The position numbers and the translations under genes were made by a program. Positions 16,318-26,550 of a stretch of 64,000 nucleotides of DNA are shown here, in pieces (within the stretch, counting starts at the first letter, position 1; every line of letters begins with the position of its first letter). Source of the DNA: Acidiferrimicrobium sp. IK (GTDB lineage: Bacteria; Actinomycetota; Acidimicrobiia; Acidimicrobiales; Palsa-688); contig NZ_JAIMCB010000013.1 of the NCBI RefSeq assembly GCF_025499425.1, forward strand, positions 62,001-126,000, read 5' to 3'. The notes beneath the pieces were generated by a model. That model was not told where the DNA came from. It did not search any database and saw nothing but the letters and a program-made list of their open reading frames with translations.

Positions 16318-18852
16318 TCAGGCCCAGGCCACGCACCCCATCTCGGCCGCGAAAGCCAGGTCGCGGTGGGCGGGCACCACGCGGACGGTGTAGCCGTGGC
16401 GCCCGGCGGCGTCGCAGGTGAACGACCCGGTGTAACGGGCGGTGCCGGCGCCTTTCGCGGGACGCTCCAGGGTCATGTGCACCACCTCGGTGCTGGCCAT
16501 CTCGTCGCCGCCGACCACCGGCCCGTGCAGGAGCTGCAGCGCGACGTCGCCCTCCTCGAGGGCGCCCAGGTCGACGTCCGCGGTCACGTAACGGACCTCG
16601 CCGAGGTCCACCTGGCCGCTCGTCTCGCCGTCGACGGCGACGATGCGCACGTCCGGCCACGCCGAAGCCACCCGCTGCTTCCACACCGCGAGGGCGCGCG
16701 CCCGCTGGTGCTGCCCGGCGCCGAGCGCCACGCTGCGGGCGGCGATGGGCTCGTACATCTCGCTCACGTAGTCCTTCACCATCCTGGTGGCAAGGACCTT
16801 GGGGCCCAGCCCGCGAAGCGACGCCCGCATGCGCGCCACCCACTGCCGCGGGAAGCGGCCGCCGCCATGGTCGTAGAAGGCGGGGATCACCTGCGTCTCG
16901 AGAATCTCGAAGAGGCTGTTGGCCTCTACCTGATCGCGCTGGTCCAAGTCGTCGATGGCCTCGGCCGAAGCGATGGCCCACCCGTTGTCACCGTCGTACA
17001 TTTCGTCCCACCAGCCGTCGAGGACCGAGCAGTTGAGGGCGCCGTTGAGCGCGGCCTTCTCGCCGCTAGTCCCGCTGGCCTCCTGCGGCCGGCGGGGCGT
17101 GTTCAGCCACACGTCGCTGCCTTGCACCAGCATGCGGGCGACGGAGATGTCGTAGTCCTCGATGAAGGTGATGCGGTGGCGGACCTCCGGGTCTCGCGAG
17201 AACTGCAGGATCCGGCTGATCATCTCCTTGCCGACGTCGTCGGCCGGGTGGGCCTTGCCGGCGAAGACCAGCTGCAGGGGGCGGGACTCGTCGAGCAGCA
17301 GCGCCTTCAGGCGGTCGGGCTGGGACAACAGCAGGGTGGCCCGCTTGTAGGCGGCGAAGCGGCGGGCGAAGCCGACGACTAGGAAGCGGGGATCGAGGAC
17401 GTCCTCCGCCCACATGGCGTCTGAGGCCGGCACGCCGTGCTGCAGCAACGACTGGTGCAGGCGGTCCCGCACGAAGGTGACCAGCGCCTCCCTGCCCTGC
17501 TCGCGGACCCGCCACAGCTCGTCGTCGCGGGCGTCGTCGATGCGGGACCACTCGTCGGGGCCGGCCTCGTCCCAGGCCGGTGAGACGTACTTCGACAGCA
17601 GGTCGCCCATCTCGGAGGACACCCACGTGCGGCCGTGCACGCCGTTGGTGACCGACCCGATCGGCACCTCGTCTACCGGCACCGGCGGCCACAACGACTG
17701 GAACATCCTGCGGCTGGTGTCGCCGTGCAGGCGGGCCACGCCGTTGGACATCCCGGCCAGGCGAAGCCCCATCACCGCCATGTTGAACGGAGCGTCGGGG
17801 GCCTCCCCCGGGAAGTGCCCGAGCTGCATGAGGGTGTCGATGTCGATCCCGCACTGCTCGGCCCACCCGGTGAAGTAGCGCTCCATGAGCTCCCGGCTGA
17901 AGCGGTCGATGCCCGCCGGCACCGGGGTGTGGGTCGTGAAGATGGTCCCCGACCGCACCGCCTCGATCGACTCCGCCCAGCTGAGACCGTCTTCGGTGAT
18001 CAGCTTGCGGATCCGCTCCAAACCGAGGAAGCCGGCGTGACCCTCGTTGGTGTGAAACACCTGGGTGGCGGCGCCGACCGCGTCGAGGGCGCGCACGCCG
18101 CCGATACCGAGGAGGATCTCCTGACGGATCCGGTGCTCGGTGCCGCCGCCGTACAACCGGTCGGTGACGCCTCGCAGCTCGTCGGTGTTGGCGTCGACGT
18201 CGGCGTCGAGCAGGTACAGCTTCACCCGCCCGACCTGCGCCAACCAGACCTGAGCCTCCAGTGCGGACCCTCCCAGGTCGACCGACACCTTCGCGTCGTC
18301 CACCAGGGTCAGGGCCATGCTGTGCGGGTCGAGAACCGGGTAGCGCTCCTCCTGCCAGCCGTCGGCGTTGAGCGCCTGGCGGAAGTAGCCCATGCGGTAC
18401 ATGAGACCGATGCCGGTGAGCGGGACACCCAGGCTGCTGGCGGCTTTCAGGTGGTCGCCGGCCAGGACGCCCAGACCGCCCGAGTACTGCGGGATGGCCT
18501 CGGCGATACCGAACTCCGGCGAGAAGTACGCCACCGCCGACAGCGGCCCGGCCGGGCGGTTCTGAAACCAGCGCGGCGCCTCCAGATACCGGCGCAGGTC
18601 GTCGTGCATCTCACCGAGGAACCCCATGAACGCCGGGTCGGCAGCCAACTGCTCGAGGCGCCGGCGCCCGACCAGGCTGAGGAGGCGGACCGGGTCGTGG
18701 AAGCTCAGCTCCCAGATCTCCGGGTCGACCCACCGGAAAAGGTCCCTGGTCCGCTCGTCCCACGACCAGCGCAGGTTGACGGCCAGCTCCTGCAGGGGGG
18801 CCAGCGGCTCAGGGAGGCGGGCCCGGACTGTGAAGCTGCGCAGCGCCTTCAT
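16318..18852 (-). CDS. glgP: Alpha-glucan (glycogen/maltodextrin) phosphorylase
   Basis: An 844-residue phosphorylase that releases glucose-1-phosphate from the ends of alpha-1,4-glucans in the cytoplasm. The N-terminus has the domain found in the archaeal/actinobacterial alpha-glucan phosphorylase subfamily (LAVNLRWSWDERTRDLFRWV). AYFSPEFGIAEAIPQYSGGLG and HTNEGHAGF follow, then VLNGALN-type elements with the PLP lysine at about residue 599 in ASGTSGEKAALNG. Start is ATG 18852, where TAGCTT lies 8 nt upstream. The frame stays open far upstream, but that part is antisense to glgE. It is divergent from the glgE operon, so storage-glucan breakdown and synthesis share one control region. Confidence 0.94.
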   Translation of the reverse strand: MKALRSFTVRARLPEPLAPLQELAVNLRWSWDERTRDLFRWVDPEIWELSFHDPVRLLSLVGRRRLEQLAADPAFMGFLGEMHDDLRRYLEAPRWFQNRPAGPLSAVAYFSPEFGIAEAIPQYSGGLGVLAGDHLKAASSLGVPLTGIGLMYRMGYFRQALNADGWQEERYPVLDPHSMALTLVDDAKVSVDLGGSALEAQVWLAQVGRVKLYLLDADVDANTDELRGVTDRLYGGGTEHRIRQEILLGIGGVRALDAVGAATQVFHTNEGHAGFLGLERIRKLITEDGLSWAESIEAVRSGTIFTTHTPVPAGIDRFSRELMERYFTGWAEQCGIDIDTLMQLGHFPGEAPDAPFNMAVMGLRLAGMSNGVARLHGDTSRRMFQSLWPPVPVDEVPIGSVTNGVHGRTWVSSEMGDLLSKYVSPAWDEAGPDEWSRIDDARDDELWRVREQGREALVTFVRDRLHQSLLQHGVPASDAMWAEDVLDPRFLVVGFARRFAAYKRATLLLSQPDRLKALLLDESRPLQLVFAGKAHPADDVGKEMISRILQFSRDPEVRHRITFIEDYDISVARMLVQGSDVWLNTPRRPQEASGTSGEKAALNGALNCSVLDGWWDEMYDGDNGWAIASAEAIDDLDQRDQVEANSLFEILETQVIPAFYDHGGGRFPRQWVARMRASLRGLGPKVLATRMVKDYVSEMYEPIAARSVALGAGQHQRARALAVWKQRVASAWPDVRIVAVDGETSGQVDLGEVRYVTADVDLGALEEGDVALQLLHGPVVGGDEMASTEVVHMTLERPAKGAGTARYTGSFTCDAAGRHGYTVRVVPAHRDLAFAAEMGCVAWA

Positions 18853-18860
18853 GTGGAAGG

Positions 18861-18866
18861 AAGCTA
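18861..18866 (-). promoter_or_regulatory. -10 element TAGCTT for glgP
   Basis: TAGCTT on the minus strand ends 8 nt before the glgP ATG at 18852; the leaderless arrangement explains the absence of a ribosome binding site. Confidence 0.5.
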
Positions 18867-18915
18867 CGGGACATCCGGTCCGGGTGCCAGCGGGGGTGTG
18901 TGAACACGACGTGAC

Positions 18916-18936
18916 GGCCGCCTCCCGACGGCGGCC
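18916..18936. promoter_or_regulatory. Inverted repeat in the glgP-glgE divergent region
   Basis: Arms GGCCGCC (18916-18922) and GGCGGCC (18930-18936) flank a 7-nt spacer. A smaller palindrome, GTGT-GA-ACAC, lies at 18898-18907. Either could be an operator between the two divergent -10 elements at 18861 and 18963; neither matches a regulator site I can name. Confidence 0.35.
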
Positions 18937-18962
18937 CCTTCGCCCACCCGCAGAGAAGCTCG

Positions 18963-18968
18963 TAGCGT
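18963..18968 (+). promoter_or_regulatory. -10 element TAGCGT for the glgE operon
   Basis: TAGCGT ends 7 nt before GTG 18976. This hexamer would overlap the alternative GTG at 18967, which argues for the later start. Confidence 0.5.
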
Positions 18969-18975
18969 GGAGCGG

Positions 18976-20952
18976 GTGACGGGACGTGTTGTGATCGACG
19001 ATGTCCGGCCTTCGACGCCCGCCGGCTACCCGGCCAAGGCGGTGGTCGGCGAGGCGGTACCGGTGCGAGCGGTGATCTTCAAGGAAGGCCACGACGTGCT
19101 GGCCGCCCGGGTGTCGCTGTACTCCGCCGGCCGCAAGGAGCCCGAGGTGGTCGCACCGCTCGTGGCCCTCGGCAACGACGAGTGGGCCGCGACGGTCGTG
19201 CCCTCGGCGCTCGGGAGGCACGCGGTGGTGGTCGAGGCGTGGACCGACCGGCACGCTACGTGGGCCCACAAGGCGACGGTCAAGCTGGAGGCCGGCCAGG
19301 AGGTGGACGTCGAGATCGCCGAGGGCCTGGCCCTGCTCGACGCGGCGGCGCCCGGACCGGCCGTCGACGCGGCCCGGCGAGCCCTGAGCGACCCCGGCCT
19401 GCCCCCCGCGGCGCGTCTCGAAGCGGCGCTCGGCGCCGACGTGGCGGCCGCCCTCGCCGACCCGCGGCGGGTGGCCGCGGACCTCACCGCGGCGGCGCCC
19501 AAGCCGCTGTGGGTGGACCGGGAGCGGGCCCTGGTCGGGGCGTGGTACGAGCTGTTCCCCCGCAGCTACGGCGGGTTCAAAGGGGCCGCGGAACGGGTGC
19601 CGGCGCTGGCCGAAATGGGCTTCGACGTGCTGTACCTGCCGCCGATCCATCCGATCGGCACCAGCCACCGCAAGGGGCCCAACAACACGCTTCACGCCGG
19701 TCCCGACGATCCGGGCTCCCCGTGGGCGATCGGTTCGGCCGACGGGGGGCATCTGGCGATCCACCCGGACCTGGGCGACGCCGGCGACTTTGCGCACCTC
19801 CTCTCCGTCCTCGCCGAGCACGGCATGGAGGTGGCCCTCGACTACGCCCTGCAGTGCAGCCCCGATCATCCTTGGGTCCGTGAGCACCCCGAATGGTTCC
19901 ACCAGCGCCCCGACGGGTCCATCGCCTACGCCGAGAACCCCCCCAAGAAGTACCAGGACATCTACCCCCTCAACTTCTGGCCGGCCGACGACGCCGACCG
20001 GGCGGCGCTGTGGTCGGCGTGCAAGGACGTGCTCGAGCACTGGATCGAGGCCGGCGTGCGGATCTTCCGGGTCGACAACCCCCACACCAAGCCGATCGCG
20101 TTCTGGGAGTGGGTGATCCCCGAGGTGCAAGCGCAGCACCCAGACGTCGTGTTCCTGGCCGAGGCGTTCACCCGGCCCCACGTGATGGCCAAGCTGGCGG
20201 AGGTCGGGTTCAGCCAGAGCTACACGTACTTCACGTGGCGCACCGAGCGCGACGGCGAGGAAGGCCTGTGGGCCTACATGGAAGAACTGGCCCACGGGCC
20301 GAAAGCCGACTACATGCGCCCGAGCTTTTGGCCCAACACCCCCGACATCCTCGCCGGCCCGCTGCGCGACGGGCCGCCCAGCGCCTTCGCCCTGCGCTAC
20401 GTGCTGGCGGCCACGCTGACCCCCTCCTACGGCGTGTACAGCGGCTTCGAGCTCTACGAGAACCAACCGGCGTCCCCGGTCAACGAGGAGTACCTGGACT
20501 CGGAGAAGTACCAGCTGCGGGTACGGGACTTCGACCGGGAGGGCACGCTGGCGCCGCTCATGGGTGCGGTCAACGCCATCCGCCGCCGGCACCCGGCGCT
20601 GGCCCGGCTGCGCAGCACCATCCTCATCCCGAGCGACAACCCGAATGTCTTCGCCTACGCGAAGGTAAGCGACGACGGTGCCGATGTCGTCCTCTGCGCG
20701 GTGACCCTCGACCCCTACAACCCGCAGGAGACCACCTTGCACCTCGACTTGGACCGCCTGGGTCTGCCGACCGACCGCCCGTTCTACGTACGAGACGAGC
20801 TCTCCGGCGAGCTGTTCCTCTGGACCGGCGCCGAGCCCTACGTCCGGCTCGACCCGGCGACCAGGGTCGCCCACATCCTCGATCTTCGCGTCGACCCCGT
20901 CGCCGGCTCCGCCGCCCCCGCCGCGGTGACAGCCGCCGGCACGGGGGTATAG
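18976..20952 (+). CDS. glgE: Alpha-1,4-glucan:maltose-1-phosphate maltosyltransferase
   Basis: Transfers maltose from maltose-1-phosphate onto alpha-1,4-glucan chains (GH13_3), the polymerising step of the GlgE pathway. The N-terminal domain opens [20 protein letters not shown], typical of GlgE. The catalytic aspartate is about Asp367 in [10 protein letters not shown] and the acid/base is about Glu396 in LAEAFTRP. The family-specific YPLNFWP stretch lies between. GTG 18976 is chosen over GTG 18967 because a TAGCGT -10 element is placed 7 nt before it and because homologues begin close to the GRV segment. The stop is 7 nt before treS. It heads the operon glgE-treS-mak-glgB. Confidence 0.95.
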   Translation: MTGRVVIDDVRPSTPAGYPAKAVVGEAVPVRAVIFKEGHDVLAARVSLYSAGRKEPEVVAPLVALGNDEWAATVVPSALGRHAVVVEAWTDRHATWAHKATVKLEAGQEVDVEIAEGLALLDAAAPGPAVDAARRALSDPGLPPAARLEAALGADVAAALADPRRVAADLTAAAPKPLWVDRERALVGAWYELFPRSYGGFKGAAERVPALAEMGFDVLYLPPIHPIGTSHRKGPNNTLHAGPDDPGSPWAIGSADGGHLAIHPDLGDAGDFAHLLSVLAEHGMEVALDYALQCSPDHPWVREHPEWFHQRPDGSIAYAENPPKKYQDIYPLNFWPADDADRAALWSACKDVLEHWIEAGVRIFRVDNPHTKPIAFWEWVIPEVQAQHPDVVFLAEAFTRPHVMAKLAEVGFSQSYTYFTWRTERDGEEGLWAYMEELAHGPKADYMRPSFWPNTPDILAGPLRDGPPSAFALRYVLAATLTPSYGVYSGFELYENQPASPVNEEYLDSEKYQLRVRDFDREGTLAPLMGAVNAIRRRHPALARLRSTILIPSDNPNVFAYAKVSDDGADVVLCAVTLDPYNPQETTLHLDLDRLGLPTDRPFYVRDELSGELFLWTGAEPYVRLDPATRVAHILDLRVDPVAGSAAPAAVTAAGTGV

Positions 20953-20959
20953 GACAGCG

Positions 20960-22660
20960 GTGTCTATCACTGGTGAGTCGGACCCGCGGTGGTTCCAAAA
21001 GGCGGTCTTCTACGAGGTTCTGGTCCGGGGCTTTTTCGACTGCAACGACGACGGTACCGGTGACCTGAAGGGGATCACCGCCAAGCTGGACTACCTCGAG
21101 TGGCTCGGCGTCGACTGCCTGTGGCTGCTGCCCTTCTACCAGTCGCCGTTGCGCGACGGCGGCTACGACATCAGCGACTTCTGGACGATCCTCCCCGAGT
21201 ACGGCGACCTGGGCGACGCGGTGGAGCTGATCGAGGAGGCCCACCGCCGAGGCATCCGGATCATCGCCGACCTGGTCATGAACCACACCAGCGACCAGCA
21301 CCCGTGGTTCCTCGAGTCGCGCCAGGACCGCACCAACCCCAAAGCCGACTGGTACGTGTGGGGCGACGACGACACCCGCTACCCCGAAGCCCGGATCATC
21401 TTCGTCGACACCGAGAAGTCCAACTGGACCCTCGACCAGCAGCGAGGCCAGTACTACTGGCACCGGTTCTTCTCCCACCAGCCCGACCTCAACTACGACA
21501 ATCCCGAGGTCGCCGACGCCATGCTCGACGTCTGCCGCTACTGGCTCGACATCGGCCTCGACGGGTTCCGCCTCGACGCCGTGCCGTACCTCTTCGAGCG
21601 CGACGGGACCAACGGCGAGAACCTGCCCGAGACCCACGAGTACCTGAAGCGCCTCCGCAAAGAAGTGGATTCGGTGTATCCGGGTCGGGTCCTCCTCGCC
21701 GAAGCCAACCAATGGCCCGAAGACGTCGTCGCCTATTTCGGCGAGAACGGCGACGAGTGCAACATGTGCTTCCACTTCCCGGTCATGCCCCGCATGTTCA
21801 TGGCGGTGCGGCGCGAGCAGCGTCACCCGATCACCGAGATCCTCTCCCGCACCCCCGACATCCCCGACGGCGCCCAGTGGGGGATTTTCCTGCGCAACCA
21901 CGACGAGCTGACCCTCGAGATGGTCACCGACGAGGAGCGGGACTACATGTGGGAGGAGTACGCGAAGGACCCGCGCATGAAGCGCAACATCGGGATCGGC
22001 CGCCGGCTGGCCCCCCTCGTCGACAACGACCGCCGTGTCGGCGAGCTGCTCCACGCCATGCTCTTCAGCTTCCCGGGGTCGCCGATCCTCTACTACGGCG
22101 ACGAGATCGGGATGGGCGACAACATCTACCTCGGTGACCGAGACGGCGTCCGCACGCCGATGCAGTGGTCCCCGGACCGCAACGCCGGTTTTTCCAAGGC
22201 CGACTTCGCCCAGCTGTACCTGCCACCGCTCATGGACCCGGTGTACGGCTACCAGTCGGTCAACGTCGAGGCGCAGATGCGGAACCCCTCCTCGCAGCTG
22301 CACTGGATGAAACGGATGCTCGAGGTCCGCCGCCAGCACCCCGTATTCGGGACCGGGACCTTCGAGGTGGTCTCCACCGAGAACCCGTCGGTGCTGGCCT
22401 ACGTCCGGGCGCTGGCTCCGACCTCCACCGAGGAGGACGCGCTCGACGCGCAGGGCCAGCAGCAGTCGACCGACACCGTGCTTTGCGTGTGCAACCTGTC
22501 GCGTTTCGCGCAGCCCGCCGAGCTGCCGCTGCAACGCTGGGAAGGCAAGGTCCCCATCGAGCTGCTCGGCCGGGTCAGCTTCCCCCGCATCGGGGAGCTG
22601 CCGTACTTCGTGACCCTCGCGCCCTACAGCTTCTACTGGTTCGAGCTGAGCGACCAATGA
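20960..22660 (+). CDS. treS: Trehalose synthase / maltose alpha-D-glucosyltransferase
   Basis: Interconverts maltose and trehalose (GH13_16). The 566-residue protein begins [19 protein letters not shown], as in mycobacterial TreS. The catalytic nucleophile is about Asp206 in FRLDAVPYL, the acid about Glu248 in LAEANQWP, and the transition-state stabiliser is in [14 protein letters not shown] 20960 lies 7 nt after the glgE stop, with AGGA overlapping that stop. The next gene, mak, starts on the treS stop codon (ATGA). TreS and the maltokinase are often fused or complexed in other bacteria; here they are separate but coupled genes. Confidence 0.95.
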   Translation: MSITGESDPRWFQKAVFYEVLVRGFFDCNDDGTGDLKGITAKLDYLEWLGVDCLWLLPFYQSPLRDGGYDISDFWTILPEYGDLGDAVELIEEAHRRGIRIIADLVMNHTSDQHPWFLESRQDRTNPKADWYVWGDDDTRYPEARIIFVDTEKSNWTLDQQRGQYYWHRFFSHQPDLNYDNPEVADAMLDVCRYWLDIGLDGFRLDAVPYLFERDGTNGENLPETHEYLKRLRKEVDSVYPGRVLLAEANQWPEDVVAYFGENGDECNMCFHFPVMPRMFMAVRREQRHPITEILSRTPDIPDGAQWGIFLRNHDELTLEMVTDEERDYMWEEYAKDPRMKRNIGIGRRLAPLVDNDRRVGELLHAMLFSFPGSPILYYGDEIGMGDNIYLGDRDGVRTPMQWSPDRNAGFSKADFAQLYLPPLMDPVYGYQSVNVEAQMRNPSSQLHWMKRMLEVRRQHPVFGTGTFEVVSTENPSVLAYVRALAPTSTEEDALDAQGQQQSTDTVLCVCNLSRFAQPAELPLQRWEGKVPIELLGRVSFPRIGELPYFVTLAPYSFYWFELSDQ

Positions 22661-24108
22661 GCGACAACCGCCTCCCCGACGACCGCCTCCCCGACGACCG
22701 GACCCCCGACAGCGGGCTGCTCGGGGACAAAGCAGCGACGGCCCTGGCCGGCACCACCCCGCTCCCCGCCGGCCTGCGCCGGCTGGTCGGGCCCTACCTC
22801 GGCCGGCAGCGGTGGTTCGCCGGCAGCGGCGAGCCGGGGTCACTCGACGTGGTCGACTCCCGCCTGCTGCCCTCCGACGTCGCCCAAGCCAGCCTCTGGT
22901 GGGCGGTGGTCGAGGCCGAAGGGGTCCGCTACCAGCTTCTCATCGGGCAGCGCCCCGACGGCGAGCCGGCAGAGTTCCTCTCCGGGCGGGAAGGCTCCGT
23001 GCTCGGCTCCGACGACGGCTCGTACTTCTACGACGCCGCCCTCGACCCGGAGCTGAGCCTCGGTCTGCTGGCCATGATCAGCGACGGGGCGCACACCGCC
23101 GAGCGGGTCCGGCCGATCACCGCCGAGCAGTCCAACACCTCGCTGGTCTACGACGACCGGATCATCCTCAAAGTGTTCCGGCGCCTGATGGACGGGCCCA
23201 ACCCCGACGTCGAGGTCACCGTCGCCTTGGCCTCCAACGGCTTCGAGCACGTCGCCCACCCAGTAGCGGCGTGGCGGGGCAGTGTCGGATCTTCCGACGC
23301 GCCCGTCGACTTGATGTTCGCCCAGGAGTTCCTGGCCGGCGCATCCGAGGGGTGGGCGCTGGCGCTGACCTCGCTGCGGGACTTCTACAGCGCCGTGGTC
23401 GACGACCCCGCCGAGAGCGGCGGCGACTTCGCCAGCGAAGCCGGGCGGTTGGGGCGGGTCACGGCCCGGATGCACCTCTCGCTGGCCGACATCTACGGGG
23501 TGGACCACTCGACGCTGGCCGCGGACGGCTGGGCCCGGCTGCTCGACGACGTCGAGCGTCGCCTGGCGCCGGTGCTCGACGCCGGGGCGCCGGCGCTGGC
23601 GGAGCGCGCCGGGGCGGTCCTCGCCCGCCTGCGGGCGGTGCGCGACCCGGGACCGGCGATCCGGGTGCACGGCGACTACCACCTGGGGCAGGTGATGCGA
23701 ACCGATACCGGGTGGTACGTGCTCGACTTCGAGGGCGAGCCGGCCCGGGCGCTCGACGACCGCCAGCGGGCGTCGTCGCCGCTCAAGGACGTGACCGGCA
23801 TGGTCAGGTCGTTGCAGTACGCGGCCCGTTTCGTCCTCCGGGAACGCACCGACAGCGAGTTGGACCGGCTCCAGGTCCGGGCCGACGCGTGGGAGGTGCA
23901 CAACCGGGAGGCGTTCCTCCTCGGCTACCACTCCACCCCCGACATCGACGGGGTGCTCCCCGACGGGGAGGTCATCGACGCCGTGGCCGCCGCCTACGAG
24001 CTGGACAAAGCCCTCTACGAGGTCGACTACGAGCGGGCCTACCGGCCTGACTGGGTGGACATCCCGACCGACGCGGTGGCCCGGATCGTGGGACGGCTGT
24101 CGAGCTGA
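22657..24108 (+). CDS. mak: Maltokinase (Pep2/Mak)
   Basis: Phosphorylates maltose with ATP to maltose-1-phosphate, the GlgE substrate. The 483-residue product has the aminoglycoside-phosphotransferase-like kinase fold: [16 protein letters not shown] at the N-cap, IILKVFRRL (nucleotide-binding lysine), the catalytic loop [11 protein letters not shown] and the metal site [13 protein letters not shown] 22657 overlaps the treS stop by 4 nt. Residues 4-18 are a tandem repeat RLPDD-type stretch encoded by three 15-bp units (22666-22710), probably an unstructured extension. Context between treS and glgB settles the function. Confidence 0.94.
   Translation: MSDNRLPDDRLPDDRTPDSGLLGDKAATALAGTTPLPAGLRRLVGPYLGRQRWFAGSGEPGSLDVVDSRLLPSDVAQASLWWAVVEAEGVRYQLLIGQRPDGEPAEFLSGREGSVLGSDDGSYFYDAALDPELSLGLLAMISDGAHTAERVRPITAEQSNTSLVYDDRIILKVFRRLMDGPNPDVEVTVALASNGFEHVAHPVAAWRGSVGSSDAPVDLMFAQEFLAGASEGWALALTSLRDFYSAVVDDPAESGGDFASEAGRLGRVTARMHLSLADIYGVDHSTLAADGWARLLDDVERRLAPVLDAGAPALAERAGAVLARLRAVRDPGPAIRVHGDYHLGQVMRTDTGWYVLDFEGEPARALDDRQRASSPLKDVTGMVRSLQYAARFVLRERTDSELDRLQVRADAWEVHNREAFLLGYHSTPDIDGVLPDGEVIDAVAAAYELDKALYEVDYERAYRPDWVDIPTDAVARIVGRLSS
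22666..22710 (+). repeat. Three in-frame 15-bp repeats at the mak 5' end
   Basis: Units at 22666-22680, 22681-22695 and 22696-22710 encode [10 protein letters not shown] and DRTPD at residues 4-18 of the maltokinase; the first two differ at a single base. Confidence 0.85.
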
Positions 24109-24188
24109 GCGCCTGCGGTGCCGGCCGGCGAACCGCTGGTCGCGCCCGGCGGCGACTGCCCACCATCCTTCGGGGGTAGGACACGCCC

Positions 24189-26495
24189 ATGGCGACGTCC
24201 AGCGCAGGCTCAAGCCCGACCACCGCCACCGATGCCCGCCCGGGCCCGGTGGCCGCCGACGGCATCGACCCCGCGGAGCTGGAGCAGGTGGTCGCCGGCC
24301 GCCACACCGACCCGCACCGGATCCTCGGCCGTCACGGCGGAGTGGTGCGGGCCTACCGGCCGGAGGCCACGGCGATGCGCCTGGTCGCCGGCGGCGGGGA
24401 GGCGGTACCGATGACGAGGATCCACCCGGCGGGTGTCTTCGAAGGCCGACTCGACGACCGCGCCGAGCAGTACCGCCTCGAGGCCGACTACGGCACCGAG
24501 CAGGCCAGCTCCACTTTCGCCTTCGACGACCCGTACCGTTCGTGGCCGACGCTCGGCGACCTCGACCTTCACCTCTTCGGCGAAGGTCGCCACCGGCGGT
24601 TGTGGGAGGTGCTCGGCGCGCACCCCCGCGTCCACGACGGCATGGCCGGCGTGTCATTCGCGGTGTGGGCCCCCAACGCCCAAGCCGTGCGGGTGGTGGG
24701 CGACTGGAACTTCTGGGACGGCCGGGTGCACCCGATGCGTTCCCTCGGTTCGTCTGGGGTGTGGGAGCTGTTCATCCCCGGCGTGGCCGCCGGGAGCCGC
24801 TACAAGTACGAGGTCATCGGCGCCGACGGGCGCACGGTGCTCAAGGCCGACCCGATGGCGAGGGCCACCGAGGTGCCGCCGGCCACCGCCAGCATCGTCG
24901 CCCATCCCGCCCGCCACGAGTGGCGCGACGACTCGTGGATCGACCAGCGGGCCCGCACCGACCTGCTCGGCCGGCCGATGTCGGTCTACGAGCTGCACCT
25001 CGGCTCGTGGCTGCACACCTCCGACGGGGCCGGCGGCGGCCGGCCGCTCACCTACCTGGAGCTGGCCGAGCAGCTACCGGCCTACGTGGCCGAGCTCGGG
25101 TTCACCCACGTGGAGCTGATGCCGGTCGCCGAGCACCCGTTCTCGGGATCATGGGGATACCAAGTGTCGGCGTACTACGCCCCGACGTCGCGCTACGGCT
25201 CCCCCGACGACTTCCGGGCGCTGGTCGACGCCCTGCACCAAGCGGGGATCGGCGTGATCGTCGACTGGGTCCCGGCGCACTTCCCGAGGGACGAGTTCGC
25301 GTTGGCTCGCTTCGACGGGACCGCCCTCTACGAGCACGCCGACCCCCGCAAGGGGTCCCAGCCCGACTGGGGCACCCTCGTGTTTAACTTCGGGCGCAAC
25401 GAGGTCCGCAACTTCCTCGTAGCCAACGCCTTGTACTGGATCGAGGAGTTCCACATCGACGCACTGCGCGTCGACGCGGTGGCTTCGATGCTCTACCTCG
25501 ACTACTCCCGCAAAGCCGGGGAGTGGGTCCCCAACGAGTTCGGCGGACGGGAGAACCTCGAAGCGGTGGCCTTCCTCCGCGAGGCCAACGAGGCGGTGTT
25601 CGGCACCTACCCGGGCGCGACGATGATCGCCGAGGAGTCGACGGCGTGGCCTTCGGTCTCGCGTCCCACCTATCTCGGCGGCCTGGGCTTCGGCTTCAAG
25701 TGGAACATGGGCTGGATGCACGACACCCTCGAGTACTTCTCGCAGGACCCCCTGTTCCGGCGCTACCACCACAACGAGCTGACCTTCGGGCTGGTGTACG
25801 CGTGGACCGAGAACTTCGTGCTGCCCCTGTCTCACGACGAGGTCGTCCACGGCAAGGGGTCGCTGCTCGCCAAGATGCCCGGCGACCGCTGGCAGCAGCT
25901 CGCCAACCTGCGGGCGTTGTACGCCTGGATGTGGGCCCACCCGGGCAAGCAGATGCTGTTCATGGGAGCGGAGCTGGGCCAGGAACGGGAGTGGAACCAC
26001 GACCGGGACCTGGACTGGTGGCTGCTCGAACGTCCCGAGCACCGCGGCCTCAAGGCGATGGTCGGCGACCTAAACGCCCTCTACCGGGCCTACCCGGCCA
26101 TGTGGGAAGCCGACTTCACCGCCGACGGCTTCGCCTGGATCGACGCCAGCGACGTCGAGCGCTCGGTCCTCTCGTTCATGCGCCGCCGGCCGCCGGCCTC
26201 CGACGGCACCGGCGCTCCGCCGGCGTGGCCGGCGCCTCCCGCCCCGGCCGACGACGTCGTGGTATGCGTCGCCAACCTCACCCCAGTGCCTCAGGAGGCG
26301 TACCGGATCGGGTTGCCGAGGGCGGGGCGATGGCAGGAGATCCTCAACACCGACGCCGCCGAATGGGGAGGCAGCGGCCTCGGCAACGGCGGCTGGGTGC
26401 ACGCCGAGGACCGGGCGTGGCACGGCCAGCCGGCGTCGGCGGCGTTCGTGCTGCCGCCCCTCGCGGTGCTCTGGTTGACGCCGGACGCGGAGTGA
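24189..26495 (+). CDS. glgB: 1,4-alpha-glucan branching enzyme
   Basis: Introduces alpha-1,6 branches into the glucan made by GlgE (GH13_9). The 768-residue protein has an extended N-terminus, a CBM48-type domain ([20 protein letters not shown]), and the GH13 barrel with the nucleophile about Asp429 in [11 protein letters not shown], the acid about Glu482 in [10 protein letters not shown], and a [12 protein letters not shown] stabiliser motif. AGGA upstream serves as ribosome binding site for ATG 24189. A small Pro/Ala-rich insert (about 676-690) interrupts the C-terminal beta domain. It is the last gene of the GlgE operon; the 80-bp gap after mak is the largest in the operon. Confidence 0.96.
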   Translation: MATSSAGSSPTTATDARPGPVAADGIDPAELEQVVAGRHTDPHRILGRHGGVVRAYRPEATAMRLVAGGGEAVPMTRIHPAGVFEGRLDDRAEQYRLEADYGTEQASSTFAFDDPYRSWPTLGDLDLHLFGEGRHRRLWEVLGAHPRVHDGMAGVSFAVWAPNAQAVRVVGDWNFWDGRVHPMRSLGSSGVWELFIPGVAAGSRYKYEVIGADGRTVLKADPMARATEVPPATASIVAHPARHEWRDDSWIDQRARTDLLGRPMSVYELHLGSWLHTSDGAGGGRPLTYLELAEQLPAYVAELGFTHVELMPVAEHPFSGSWGYQVSAYYAPTSRYGSPDDFRALVDALHQAGIGVIVDWVPAHFPRDEFALARFDGTALYEHADPRKGSQPDWGTLVFNFGRNEVRNFLVANALYWIEEFHIDALRVDAVASMLYLDYSRKAGEWVPNEFGGRENLEAVAFLREANEAVFGTYPGATMIAEESTAWPSVSRPTYLGGLGFGFKWNMGWMHDTLEYFSQDPLFRRYHHNELTFGLVYAWTENFVLPLSHDEVVHGKGSLLAKMPGDRWQQLANLRALYAWMWAHPGKQMLFMGAELGQEREWNHDRDLDWWLLERPEHRGLKAMVGDLNALYRAYPAMWEADFTADGFAWIDASDVERSVLSFMRRRPPASDGTGAPPAWPAPPAPADDVVVCVANLTPVPQEAYRIGLPRAGRWQEILNTDAAEWGGSGLGNGGWVHAEDRAWHGQPASAAFVLPPLAVLWLTPDAE

Positions 26496-26538
26496 CCGTT
26501 TGCCCGACCCCGACCAGTGTTTGATGCGTAGCGTCGCC

Positions 26539-26544
26539 TAACCT
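26539..26544 (+). promoter_or_regulatory. -10 element TAACCT for the L,D-transpeptidase gene
   Basis: TAACCT lies 6 nt before TTG 26551 and 9 nt before GTG 26554. The same hexamer precedes the GT-C gene at 3626. Confidence 0.45.
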
Positions 26545-26550
26545 TCGCTC

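Noticed and set aside
16318-20970. A 1550-codon open frame on the minus strand running through glgP and antisense to glgE.
   Set aside because: Only the part from 18852 on matches a protein family (glgP). The rest is the high-GC antisense shadow of glgE and has no conserved residues.
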